Of a stretch of DNA of 22,546 bases, positions 12,514-20,876 are shown in pieces; position 1 is the first letter of the stretch, and the number at the start of each line of letters is the position of its first letter. The stretch covers positions 1-22,546 of the forward strand of contig CAUHSG010000018.1 of assembly GCA_959608885.1 (NCBI GenBank), given 5' to 3'. The notes under the pieces were generated by a model, which made no database searches, was not told where the DNA came from, and saw nothing but the letters and a program-made list of their open reading frames with translations. Source of the DNA: an uncultured Coriobacteriia bacterium (GTDB taxonomy: Bacteria; Actinomycetota; Coriobacteriia; Coriobacteriales; QAMH01). The position numbers and the translations under genes were made by a program.

Positions 12514-13937
12514 AGTCGAAGGGCAGCGCACACCTCATCGGCACAGGCAAGTCCATCGGCAATCGCCGTCGCCACAAGCGTCGAGCCCATGCGCGCATCG
12601 CCGGCCACGTAGACCGGCGATGTCGCATCGTCAACTGCCCGCAGCCCATGCAATCCATCCGCATCCGATGCACCCGTGACGCCAAACGCCTCGAACAGTG
12701 CGTCGTCTGCCCCGAGAAAGCCCTTGGCGATGAGGACGAGCTGGGCGGGAATCTCCCGCTGCGTCCCCTCGACGAGGTGCCTGCCCCCGTCATAGGCGAG
12801 GTCCTGGATGCACACGGCCTCGACAGCGCCATCGCCCACGAAGGCAATCGTGTCCGTCGACCAGATGCGCGGGTCGCTGCCGAGCAGCTCCTCGGCCTCG
12901 CGCTGCCCGTACCCTTGCGTGTAGGCCGCTTTCGGACCGGGCCACGAGGCGCTACCCTCGTCCGAGGGCCGCTGCGCGCGAATGACCTGGCGCACGCTCT
13001 TCGCGCCCTGGCGCAAGGCGCAGGCAACGCAATCGACGCCGGTATCGCCGCCACCGATGACTACGACGTCCTTGCCCGCCGCGTCGATCATCGCATCGCG
13101 CCCCTCGAGTAGCGCACGCGTCACCTCGCCCAGGTAGTCGAGCGCGAGGTGGATGCCATCGAGCTCGCGTCCCTCTATGGGCATGTCGCGGGCGACGCTG
13201 GAGCCGACGGCAAGGACGACGGCATCGGAAGCCGAGAGGATCTTTCCCGCCATCTGGGCAGCGTCCGTCCCGCAGGCGAACTCCACACCAGAATCGCGCA
13301 TGAGGTCGATGCGACGCTGCACGACCTCCTTGGGAAGCTTCATGTTGGGAATACCGTAGGTGAGCAGGCCACCGGGGCGCTCGTCCCTCTCGTACACGCG
13401 CACACGCACGCCACGTCGTGCGAGCTCCCAGGCAAGCGCCAAGCCGGCGGGACCGGACCCCACGACGCTCACGAGCGGGGCGGCGTCAGGCGCGGGGACA
13501 AGCGGACGCATGCCCCGGCTCCACCCGTAGTCGGAGAGCAGCCGCTCGTTGTCGTGGATGGTAACCGCATCGTCATGCAAGCCGAGGTTGCATGCGACCT
13601 CGCACGGCGCCGGACACACGCGGCCGGTGAATTCCGGGAAGGGATTGGTCAACAGCAGGCGTGCGTACGCATCGTCGAGCCGTCCGCGGTAGAGCAGGTC
13701 ATTGACCTCGGGAATGAGGTTATGGAGCGGACAGCCCGTCGCGGCGACGATGTCGTCGAGGATGCCGCCGCTCTGGCAAAACGCCACGCCGCAGTTCATG
13801 CAGCGGCTCGCCTGCTCGCGTTGCTCGTCGACGGAAAGCGGTAGCGCGAACTCCCCGTAATCCGCCACGGCCTCGCTCGCGGGACGCACGCCGTGCTCCC
13901 TACGTTCAACCTGGAGATATGCTCCCGTGCGCCCCAT
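12510..13937 (-). CDS. gltD: Glutamate synthase small subunit GltD
   Basis: The 475-residue NADPH-oxidising flavoprotein subunit of glutamate synthase passes electrons through iron-sulfur clusters to GltB. The N-terminal cluster-binding region has C46-x2-C49-x4-C54 with a later GCPLHNLIPEVNDL stretch and RVCPAPCEVACNLG. The FAD fold starts at VSVVGSGPAGLALA with the ERDERPGGLLTYGIPNMKLPK signature, and the NADPH fold at VVVIGGGDTGVDC. C-terminal VYVAGDARMGSTLVATAIADG closes the FAD site. Length matches GltD (about 470). The ATG follows GGAGG by 6 nt and lies 1 nt after the gltB stop, so the two are coupled. Its 3' end overlaps padR convergently, leaving no room for a separate terminator. Confidence 0.96.
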   Translation of the reverse strand: MGRTGAYLQVERREHGVRPASEAVADYGEFALPLSVDEQREQASRCMNCGVAFCQSGGILDDIVAATGCPLHNLIPEVNDLLYRGRLDDAYARLLLTNPFPEFTGRVCPAPCEVACNLGLHDDAVTIHDNERLLSDYGWSRGMRPLVPAPDAAPLVSVVGSGPAGLALAWELARRGVRVRVYERDERPGGLLTYGIPNMKLPKEVVQRRIDLMRDSGVEFACGTDAAQMAGKILSASDAVVLAVGSSVARDMPIEGRELDGIHLALDYLGEVTRALLEGRDAMIDAAGKDVVVIGGGDTGVDCVACALRQGAKSVRQVIRAQRPSDEGSASWPGPKAAYTQGYGQREAEELLGSDPRIWSTDTIAFVGDGAVEAVCIQDLAYDGGRHLVEGTQREIPAQLVLIAKGFLGADDALFEAFGVTGASDADGLHGLRAVDDATSPVYVAGDARMGSTLVATAIADGLACADEVCAALRL

Positions 13938-13938
13938 G

Positions 13939-16900
13939 TCACGCCTCCGCTCTCAGTAACTCGAAGGCACGTTCCTGTGCCTCGTCGTGTGTGCAGCCGT
14001 CCGCCTCGAGCTGCGTCGTCATGGCGAGCATCTTGCGATACTCGTCTGGAATGACCTTCTTGAAATGATGCGCTATGTCGTCGAAGCGGTAGAGCAGCAT
14101 GACGCCAAGCGGACTGGTCGTGATCTGCACATGTGCCTCGATGAGCTCGCGGATGAGCGCGATTTCGTCTCGATTGGGCTCGAGGATGTCGACGAACTCC
14201 CGGTTGCAATGGGCCTCGAGCGAATGCGCCGCATCGTAGACGTAGGCCACGCCACCGTTCATGCCCGCCGCGAAGTTGATGCCCACCTCGCCCAGGACGA
14301 GCACGCACCCACCCGTCATGTACTCGCAGCCGTTGTCGCCGATTCCCTCGACGACCAGGTCCGCACCCGAGTTGCGCGCAGCGAAGCGCTGCCCGGCGAG
14401 GCCGTTCACGAAGCCCCTGCCCGACGTCGCGCCGTAGAAGGCGACGTTGCCCACGATGACGTTTTCCTCGGGCCTGAACGTCGCCCTACTCGACGGGGCG
14501 ACCGCGACCGTTCCACCTGAAAGCCCCTTGCCGAAGTAGTCGTTTGCCTCGCCCGAAATCGTAAGCATGATACCCTTGGGCAAAAACGCGCCAAAGCTCA
14601 TACCGCCCGACCCGCTGCAGTCGATCCGGATGAAGTCATAGGGCAGCCCCTCGGGATGATGCGCCGTCACGTCGGAACCGAGCATGGTGCCCACGCAACG
14701 GTTCACGTTCGTGATGCCCACGTGGAAGTTGATGGGTTCGAGCCGCTCGCGCGCGAACTGCGTGTAGGGGATGAGCAGCGTCGCGTCAAGCGTCTCGGGC
14801 AACGTGTTGGGAGCCTGGGCGCTGGCGAGGAAATGGGGGCAATGCGCGTCGGGAATCGCGCGGCCGAAGTCGACCTGCGGTTTGGCAAGCAGCGACGAGA
14901 GGTCGAGCAGGCGTGCCTTCCACGAGCGCACGGCACGGGTCTGCCGCAGGCATTCGACATGCCCCACCATCTCGTCGACGGTGGCAAACCCCAGCTCGGC
15001 CATGATCTGGCGCAGTTGCTCGGCCACGAACATCATGTAGTTGACCACGTACTCGGGCTTGCCGGTGAAGCGGCTGCGCAGACGGCAATCCTGCGTGGCG
15101 ATGCCAACCGGGCAGGTGTCCTTCTGGCAATCGCGCTGCATGAGGCAGCCCATCGCAATGAGCGGCATGGTGGCGAAACCGAACTCCTCGGCACCGAGCA
15201 GGCAGGCGATGGCGACGTCGCGTCCGTCCATGAGCTTGCCGTCGGACTCGAGGACGACACGCGAGCGCAAGCCGTTTTGCATGAGCGTCTGCTGCGTCTC
15301 GGCCAGTCCCATCTCGAGGGGCAGGCCCGCGTGATGGATGGAGTCGCGCGGCGCGGCACCCGTTCCGCCATTGGCGCCCGAGACGAGGATCTTGTGCGCA
15401 CCGCCCTTGGCAACGCCCGTCGCGATGGTGCCCACGCCGGCCTCCGAGACGAGTTTGACGGAGACACGGGCGTGCGGGTTGGCGTTCTTGAGGTCGAAGA
15501 TGAGCTCGGCCAGATCCTCGATGGAGTAGATGTCATGGTGCGGCGGTGGGGAGATGAGGCTGATGCCCGGCGTGGAGCGACGCGTGCGGGCGATCCACGG
15601 CCACACCTTCCCGCCCGGCAGATGGCCACCCTCGCCGGGCTTGGCACCTTGGGCCATCTTGATCTGCAGCTCGCTCGCGCTCATGAGATAGCGGCTCGTC
15701 ACGCCAAAGCGGCCCGACGCGATCTGCTTGATTGCGGAGCGCTTGCTGTCGCCATTGGGCAGCGTCGCCTCTCGGGCCGGGTCCTCGCCACCCTCGCCGG
15801 AGTTCGAGCGACCGCCCAGGCGATTCATGGCGATGGCAAGGCATTCGTGCGCCTCCTGCGAGATGGAGCCGTAGCTCATGGCGCCCGTATTGAAGCGCTT
15901 GACGATCTCGCTCGCCGGCTCGACGTCGCACAGCGGGATTGCCGGCCGCTGCGCGTCGAAGTCGAGCAGATCGCGCAGGACGACGGCGCGCCCTTCCTGG
16001 TGCACGGCCTGACTGTACTGCTCGAAGAGCTCGGGACTGTCCTCGCGCACCGCACGCTGCAGCAAGTGGATGACACGCGGCGTAATGAGATGCTCCTCGC
16101 CTTGCGGACGCCAGGAGGTGATGCCCGCGCTGGGAAGCTGCTCGGGAGAAGGCGAAAGCACCTGAGCAAGTGCCAGCTCGTAACGCTCATCGCATTCGCG
16201 TTGCAGGTCATCGAGCGTGAGACCGCCAATGCGGCTTACCGTTCCCGTGAAGTGCCGATTGACGAGCTCGTCGGACAGGCCCACCGCCTCGAACACCTGG
16301 GCGGCATGGTAGCCTTGCATGGTCGAGATGCCCATCTTGGACATGATCGACACGATGCCCGAAACGACCGCCTTGTTGTAGTAGGCGATGGCGGCGTCGA
16401 CATCGCCGTCGAGCACGCCGCTGCCACACAGCGCGCGGATGGTGTCATGGGCGAGGTACGGGTAGACTCCCGACGCCGAATAGCCCACGAGGGTCGCGAA
16501 GTCATGCGGCGTGATCGCATCGCCGCATTCGACGATGATGTCGACCTGGGTGCGAATCCCGCAACGCAGCAGGTGGTTGTGCACGCTCGCGACGCTCAGC
16601 AGCGATGGCACGGGCACGAGCCCGCGTCCCGCGCGATCGGAAAGCGCCAGGATGTTCACGCCGCCGCGCACGAGCTCCTCCGCTTGCCTGCCGAGTTCCT
16701 CGACCGCCCGGGCCAGGGCGTGCGGTCCGTCATCGGGCGCATAGGCGGCCACGAGCCTTGCGGCCTTGAAGCCCTTTTGCCCGATGGAGGCGAGCGCGGC
16801 GAACTGCCCCTCGTTCAAAAGCGGCGTGTCGAGCCTGACGAGACGGCAGTTGGAGCGCGCGTCCTCGAGCAGGTTACCGTGGTTTCCCAGGTACAGTAGC

Positions 16901-18564
16901 GTCGAGGTGATGTAGGACTCGCGCAGCGCGTCAATGGGCGGGTTGGTCACCTGCGAGAACAGCTGGTTGAAGTAGTGGTAGAAGCGTCGCGGACGCTCCG
17001 AGAGGCACGCGAGCGGCGTGTCCTCGCCCATGGACGCCAGCGGAATGGCCCCGGCATCGGCCATGGGGATGATGGCCTCCTCGATATCCTCGAAGCAGAA
17101 GCCGTGTATGGCCTGGCGCTCCGAAAGGGAGATGTCCGCATCGTCGGCATGGCCCGTATCCTCTTCGGCGCCCTTGATGAGCGATGCCAGGGCGAGCGTC
17201 TCGGCCTTGATCCACTCGCGATAGGGCTTCTCGTTGGCGAGCCCGTCCTTGATCTCGTCGTCGTAGAGCACGCGGCCCTGCTCCGGGTCGACCATGAGCA
17301 TCTGACCCGGTCCGAGGCTACCCGAAACGAGGATCTTTGCCGGGTCGATGTCGAGCACGCCCGCCTCGCTCGACAGGATGAGGCGGTCGTCGGAGGTCAC
17401 GCAATAACGGGCGGGACGCAGACCGTTACGGTCGATGACCGCGCCCAGCATCGTTCCGTCGGAAAACGCGATTGCTGCCGGTCCCTCCCATGCCTCGGTG
17501 AGCATCGACTGGTACTGATCCCACGCACTGCGCTTCGTGGTGAGCACCTCGTTTTTGTCCCACGGCTCCGGCAGCAACATCGACACGGCGCGTATGAGCG
17601 AGCGCCCGTTCATGGAGATGAACTCGAGCATGTTGTCGAGCATGGCCGAATCGGAGCCCTCGCCGTTGAAAACGGGCAGGACCTTCTCGAGATCGGCCCC
17701 CATGACCGGCGAGTACAGATGCGGCTCGCGGGCCCGCGCCCAGTTGACGTTGCAACGCAACGTGTTGATCTCGCCGTTATGAACCATGTAGCGCTGGGGA
17801 TGGGCGCGCTCCCACGACGGCGTCGTGTTCGTGGAGTAGCGCGAGTGGACGAGCGCGATGGCCGAATCGGTCATCGCGTCATCGAGGTCGCGGAAGAAGC
17901 GGCGCATCTGCGTGGAGACGAGCATGCCCTTGTAGACGATCGTGCGCGCGCTCATCGAACAGACGTAGAAGATCTTGCCGTCGAGCGATGACGTTTCGCG
18001 TGCGCGTTTCTCGATGGTGCGACGGCAAACGTAGAGCTTGCGCTCGAAATCGTCGCCAGGTTCGATACCCGAGGGACGCCCCACGAACGCCTGCTTAATG
18101 ACGGGCATGCATTCGAGCGCCGTCGTGCCCAGGTCACGGCTGTCGACGGGGACGTCGCGCCAGAACAGCAGCGGGATGCCCTCGGCCGCGCAGCCGTCCT
18201 CGAAGATGCGCATGCCCTCGGCGAGCCCTTCGGCATCCGTGGGCAGAAAGAGCATGGCGACGCCGTATTCCCCCTCATCGGGAAGAAGGCTTCCGCATTT
18301 CTGCGCCTCCTTGCGAAAGAAACGGTGCGGTACTTGGATGAGGATACCCGCGCCGTCACCGGTGTTGGGCTCGAGGCCCACGCCGCCGCGGTGCTCGAGA
18401 TTGACGAGCACGGACAGGGCATCGTCGATGATCTGGTGTGAACGCACGCCCTTGAGGTTAGCCAGGGCCCCGATGCCACAGGCATCGTGTTCGAACTCGC
18501 TTCGATACATCGATGGCTCGGCGCACGGGCGCTTCCCGGTTCGGTCAGTCATCTCGCCTTGCAT
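13939..18564 (-). CDS. gltB: Glutamate synthase large subunit GltB
   Basis: The large subunit makes two glutamates from glutamine and 2-oxoglutarate. The product is 1541 residues, close to the family's roughly 1500. The N-terminal glutamine amidotransferase domain begins at the catalytic cysteine of EHDACGIG (C29), after a short propeptide that is normally removed. The central domain leads to the FMN/2-oxoglutarate domain with SNSGEGGEDP, PGEGGHLPGGKV, SPPPHHDIYSIEDL and GANGGTGAAPRDS. The 3Fe-4S motif C1140-x5-C1146-x4-C1151 (DTCPVGIATQD) follows, then the GXGXG beta-helix domain (GGMSFGAF onward). I preferred ATG 18564, with AGAGG seven bases upstream, over GTG 18570. No frameshift is seen. 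A 198-bp gap with a large hairpin separates it from xerD. Confidence 0.96.
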   Translation of the reverse strand: MQGEMTDRTGKRPCAEPSMYRSEFEHDACGIGALANLKGVRSHQIIDDALSVLVNLEHRGGVGLEPNTGDGAGILIQVPHRFFRKEAQKCGSLLPDEGEYGVAMLFLPTDAEGLAEGMRIFEDGCAAEGIPLLFWRDVPVDSRDLGTTALECMPVIKQAFVGRPSGIEPGDDFERKLYVCRRTIEKRARETSSLDGKIFYVCSMSARTIVYKGMLVSTQMRRFFRDLDDAMTDSAIALVHSRYSTNTTPSWERAHPQRYMVHNGEINTLRCNVNWARAREPHLYSPVMGADLEKVLPVFNGEGSDSAMLDNMLEFISMNGRSLIRAVSMLLPEPWDKNEVLTTKRSAWDQYQSMLTEAWEGPAAIAFSDGTMLGAVIDRNGLRPARYCVTSDDRLILSSEAGVLDIDPAKILVSGSLGPGQMLMVDPEQGRVLYDDEIKDGLANEKPYREWIKAETLALASLIKGAEEDTGHADDADISLSERQAIHGFCFEDIEEAIIPMADAGAIPLASMGEDTPLACLSERPRRFYHYFNQLFSQVTNPPIDALRESYITSTLLYLGNHGNLLEDARSNCRLVRLDTPLLNEGQFAALASIGQKGFKAARLVAAYAPDDGPHALARAVEELGRQAEELVRGGVNILALSDRAGRGLVPVPSLLSVASVHNHLLRCGIRTQVDIIVECGDAITPHDFATLVGYSASGVYPYLAHDTIRALCGSGVLDGDVDAAIAYYNKAVVSGIVSIMSKMGISTMQGYHAAQVFEAVGLSDELVNRHFTGTVSRIGGLTLDDLQRECDERYELALAQVLSPSPEQLPSAGITSWRPQGEEHLITPRVIHLLQRAVREDSPELFEQYSQAVHQEGRAVVLRDLLDFDAQRPAIPLCDVEPASEIVKRFNTGAMSYGSISQEAHECLAIAMNRLGGRSNSGEGGEDPAREATLPNGDSKRSAIKQIASGRFGVTSRYLMSASELQIKMAQGAKPGEGGHLPGGKVWPWIARTRRSTPGISLISPPPHHDIYSIEDLAELIFDLKNANPHARVSVKLVSEAGVGTIATGVAKGGAHKILVSGANGGTGAAPRDSIHHAGLPLEMGLAETQQTLMQNGLRSRVVLESDGKLMDGRDVAIACLLGAEEFGFATMPLIAMGCLMQRDCQKDTCPVGIATQDCRLRSRFTGKPEYVVNYMMFVAEQLRQIMAELGFATVDEMVGHVECLRQTRAVRSWKARLLDLSSLLAKPQVDFGRAIPDAHCPHFLASAQAPNTLPETLDATLLIPYTQFARERLEPINFHVGITNVNRCVGTMLGSDVTAHHPEGLPYDFIRIDCSGSGGMSFGAFLPKGIMLTISGEANDYFGKGLSGGTVAVAPSSRATFRPEENVIVGNVAFYGATSGRGFVNGLAGQRFAARNSGADLVVEGIGDNGCEYMTGGCVLVLGEVGINFAAGMNGGVAYVYDAAHSLEAHCNREFVDILEPNRDEIALIRELIEAHVQITTSPLGVMLLYRFDDIAHHFKKVIPDEYRKMLAMTTQLEADGCTHDEAQERAFELLRAEA

Positions 18565-18673
18565 ACCCACACCTCTTCTTCATGGTGATTGGTTCCCATA
18601 ACTACAGAGCAGGATAATCGGAGTACGTTACGCGCATGTTTCGGATGCGAAAGTTGATCACAGCGGGACGTTG

Positions 18674-18755
18674 TGGGACAAGTGGACAGGTCATTTGTCC
18701 CACTATCAACAGACACCATTCGATAATGGGACAAATGACCTGTCCACTTGTCCCA
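18674..18755. repeat. Large inverted repeat with perfect 29-bp arms
   Basis: Arms at 18674-18702 and 18727-18755 are exact reverse complements, separated by 24 nt. After one mismatch the stem continues four pairs (tatc/gata). Each arm is itself bounded by tgggacaa and ttgtccca, giving a nested symmetry. It begins 8 bp past the xerD stop and about 110 bp upstream of gltB. There is no U-tract on either strand. The end motif AATGGGACAAA (18725-18735) matches the repeats near 80 and at 7364-7400, which suggests a dispersed palindromic repeat family. Confidence 0.9.
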
Positions 18756-18762
18756 TGCGTTC

Positions 18763-19719
18763 CTATCGAAGTCGTGCGCGGGGATGCGTTGAGAGGTACT
18801 CCTCGCGAATATGGCTCCGGTCAACATGCGTGTAGATCTGCGTGGTCGATATGTCGCTGTGACCGAGCATCTCCTGCAAGACACGCAGGTCAGCACCGCC
18901 CTCGAGCAAATGCGTCGCGAAGCTGTGACGCAGCGTGTGCGGATGCAGACCCTCGATGGAGACGTTGCGACCGTACTTCTCGACGAGCTTGCAGACGCTA
19001 CGGCGCGTCAGACGTCCGCCACGCGCATTGACGAAGATGGCATCCGGATCCTGCGCAGCCGCGTTGCCTTTAGCGTGCAGATGAGGCCGTCCGTCACGCA
19101 GATACTCGTCGAGCGCCCGACGCGCCGATCCCAGAAGCGGAACGAGCCGCTCCTTGCCGCCCTTGCCGCGCACACGCACGAGCTCGTCATCGAGAAGCAA
19201 GTTACCAAAGCTCAGCGAGGTAAGCTCGCTCACGCGCAAGCCACATCCGTAGAGCATCTCGAGAATCGTGCGATCGCGCAGGCCAGCGGGCGTATCGGCA
19301 AAGGGCTGGTCGAGCAGAGCCGCCACCTGCTCGATGGTAATCGCCTGAGGCAGACGATCCGCCTTCTTGGGCAGCGGAACCGATGCCGCCAGGTCAGCCG
19401 TGGCAATTCCCTCGCGCACGCAGAAGCGGTGAAAGCCCTTGAGCGCGGCGACATGGCGCTCGGTGCTGCTCGAAGCGTAGGCGCGGCGACGCAGGTCCTC
19501 GATGTAGTCGGTGATGTTGTCGCGTTCGATGGCATCGAGGTCGTCGATGCCGGCTTTGTGCATGAAGGTGAGATAGTCGCGCAGGTCACGCCCGTATGCC
19601 TCGACGCTGGCCTGCGACAGGCCACGCTCGACGGACAGGAACGTGAGGTACTCGTCAAGCGGGCCCTCGAAGGCGCCGACGCTCGCGTGCGCATCCGACT
19701 TTATGACGCGCGCAGCCAT
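18763..19719 (-). CDS. xerD: XerD-type tyrosine recombinase
   Basis: A 318-residue tyrosine recombinase of the XerC/XerD kind, which resolves chromosome dimers at dif. The N-terminal SAM-like core-binding domain covers residues 17-105. The catalytic domain has all residues in place: R162 (GCGLRVSELTSL), K186 (RGKGGKERLVP), H261 and R264 (HPHTLRHSFATHLLEGGADLR), H287 (LGHSDISTTQIY) and nucleophile Y296. Length and the lack of an excisionase or integrase-type arm domain favour a housekeeping Xer over a prophage integrase. It starts 2 nt after the PepT-like gene, so it is probably translated from the pyrG operon transcript; its ribosome site is weak. XerC cannot be fully excluded by sequence alone. 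Confidence 0.9.
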   Translation of the reverse strand: MAARVIKSDAHASVGAFEGPLDEYLTFLSVERGLSQASVEAYGRDLRDYLTFMHKAGIDDLDAIERDNITDYIEDLRRRAYASSSTERHVAALKGFHRFCVREGIATADLAASVPLPKKADRLPQAITIEQVAALLDQPFADTPAGLRDRTILEMLYGCGLRVSELTSLSFGNLLLDDELVRVRGKGGKERLVPLLGSARRALDEYLRDGRPHLHAKGNAAAQDPDAIFVNARGGRLTRRSVCKLVEKYGRNVSIEGLHPHTLRHSFATHLLEGGADLRVLQEMLGHSDISTTQIYTHVDRSHIREEYLSTHPRARLR

Positions 19720-19721
19720 GA

Positions 19722-20846
19722 TTACCGCACGCCCTCGCGCACGAGCGCAACGGCCAGATGCGCCGTGCTTTCGAGATCTGCGACCTTAAGGCATTCATCG
19801 ACCGAGTGGAACTTGGTCATGCCCGTCGACACGACGAGCGGATCGACACCGAGTTTGACGTATTGATTGGCGTCCGTACCGCCCGTCGACATGAAGGTGC
19901 GTGGCGTGAAGCCGGCTCGTGTCGCGGCATTGCAGAACATCTGGACGATGGGCGCGTCCTCGGCAATCCTGAAGCCGGGATACTCGAGCTCCCATTCCAC
20001 ATCGACTTGGGCACCGAGTTGCGCAGCCGCATCGCGCATGGCAGCATCCATGCCCGCACGCACGCGCTCGACATCAGCTTCGTCAACCGCACGACACTCG
20101 CCCGTCATCTCGCAACTTGGCGCCACGACGTTGTTTGCGCTGCCACCGGATATGCGGCCGATGTTGGACGCACAGTACGCGCCCACGGCACCGAGCAGCC
20201 CGGCGCGACGCATGGTATCGACGGCAAGGCTTGCCGCCTCGATGGCGCTGATACCCTGCTCGGGAGCGACGCCGGCATGACTTGCCTTGCCCACGAAGCG
20301 CGCCGTGAAGGTGTAGTGGTATGGGGCTGCCAGGCAAGCACCGCCCACGTCGCCGGCATCGTCGAAGACGAAGCAGGGCTCGCCCGGCGTAAAGCTTGCC
20401 GCGTCGAAGTTGGCAGCGCCACGGCAACCCGTTTCCTCCTGCACGCTGAAAATGATCTTGACGGTGGGGTACTCTCCGCCCTCCTCGACGAGCGTGCGCA
20501 CCGTCTCGATGATCGCGGCGACGCCCACCTTGTCATCACCGCCCAACACGGTGGTGCCATCGCTGTAGATGACACCGTCGGCGATGCGTGGCTTCACGTC
20601 CTCGCAGGGCTGCACGCAGTCGAGGTGCGCGGTGAGGATGATCGAACCCGATGCGGTGCCCACAAGCTCGGCGTAAAGGTTTCCTGTGTCCGATCCGATT
20701 TTGGGACCCGCGCCGTCTATCGTCACCGTGCAACCGCACTCCTCGAGGGCGGTTTTGCAATACGCAGCGGCCCGTCCCTCGTGGCCCGACGGGCACGGAA
20801 GCTTGACGAGGTCGAGAAAGGTGTCGAGCAAGCGCTGGTTGTTCAC
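19722..20846 (-). CDS. PepT-like M20 family metallopeptidase
   Basis: A 374-residue zinc peptidase of clan MH (M20/M28 type), closest in motifs to the PepT-like group of aminopeptidases/tripeptidases. Metal and catalytic residues are visible: H74-x-D76 (LTAHLDCV), D104 (LGGDDKVGVA), E137-E138 (SVQEETG), D162 or D163 (FDDAG) and the C-terminal histidine in TKFHSVDE. The dimerisation domain begins near KASHAGVAPEQGISAIEAA. The start codon is GTG at 20846, seven bases after a strong AAGGAG. It lies 30 nt after pyrG and 2 nt before xerD, so the three form one operon. The physiological peptide substrate is unknown, and it may belong to a group annotated only as PepT-like. Confidence 0.88.
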   Translation of the reverse strand: MNNQRLLDTFLDLVKLPCPSGHEGRAAAYCKTALEECGCTVTIDGAGPKIGSDTGNLYAELVGTASGSIILTAHLDCVQPCEDVKPRIADGVIYSDGTTVLGGDDKVGVAAIIETVRTLVEEGGEYPTVKIIFSVQEETGCRGAANFDAASFTPGEPCFVFDDAGDVGGACLAAPYHYTFTARFVGKASHAGVAPEQGISAIEAASLAVDTMRRAGLLGAVGAYCASNIGRISGGSANNVVAPSCEMTGECRAVDEADVERVRAGMDAAMRDAAAQLGAQVDVEWELEYPGFRIAEDAPIVQMFCNAATRAGFTPRTFMSTGGTDANQYVKLGVDPLVVSTGMTKFHSVDECLKVADLESTAHLAVALVREGVR

Positions 20847-20876
20847 GTGAAAACTCCTTGCGTATCGTATGCCTGG

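Noticed and set aside
11947..12531. 194-codon minus-strand open frame over padR
   Set aside because: padR has a good ribosome site and the PadR fold signature; the opposite frame has neither.
14656..16899. 747-codon plus-strand open frame antisense to gltB
   Set aside because: gltB is intact with all family motifs. The antisense frame is a by-product of high GC at third codon positions and has no recognisable domain or ribosome site.
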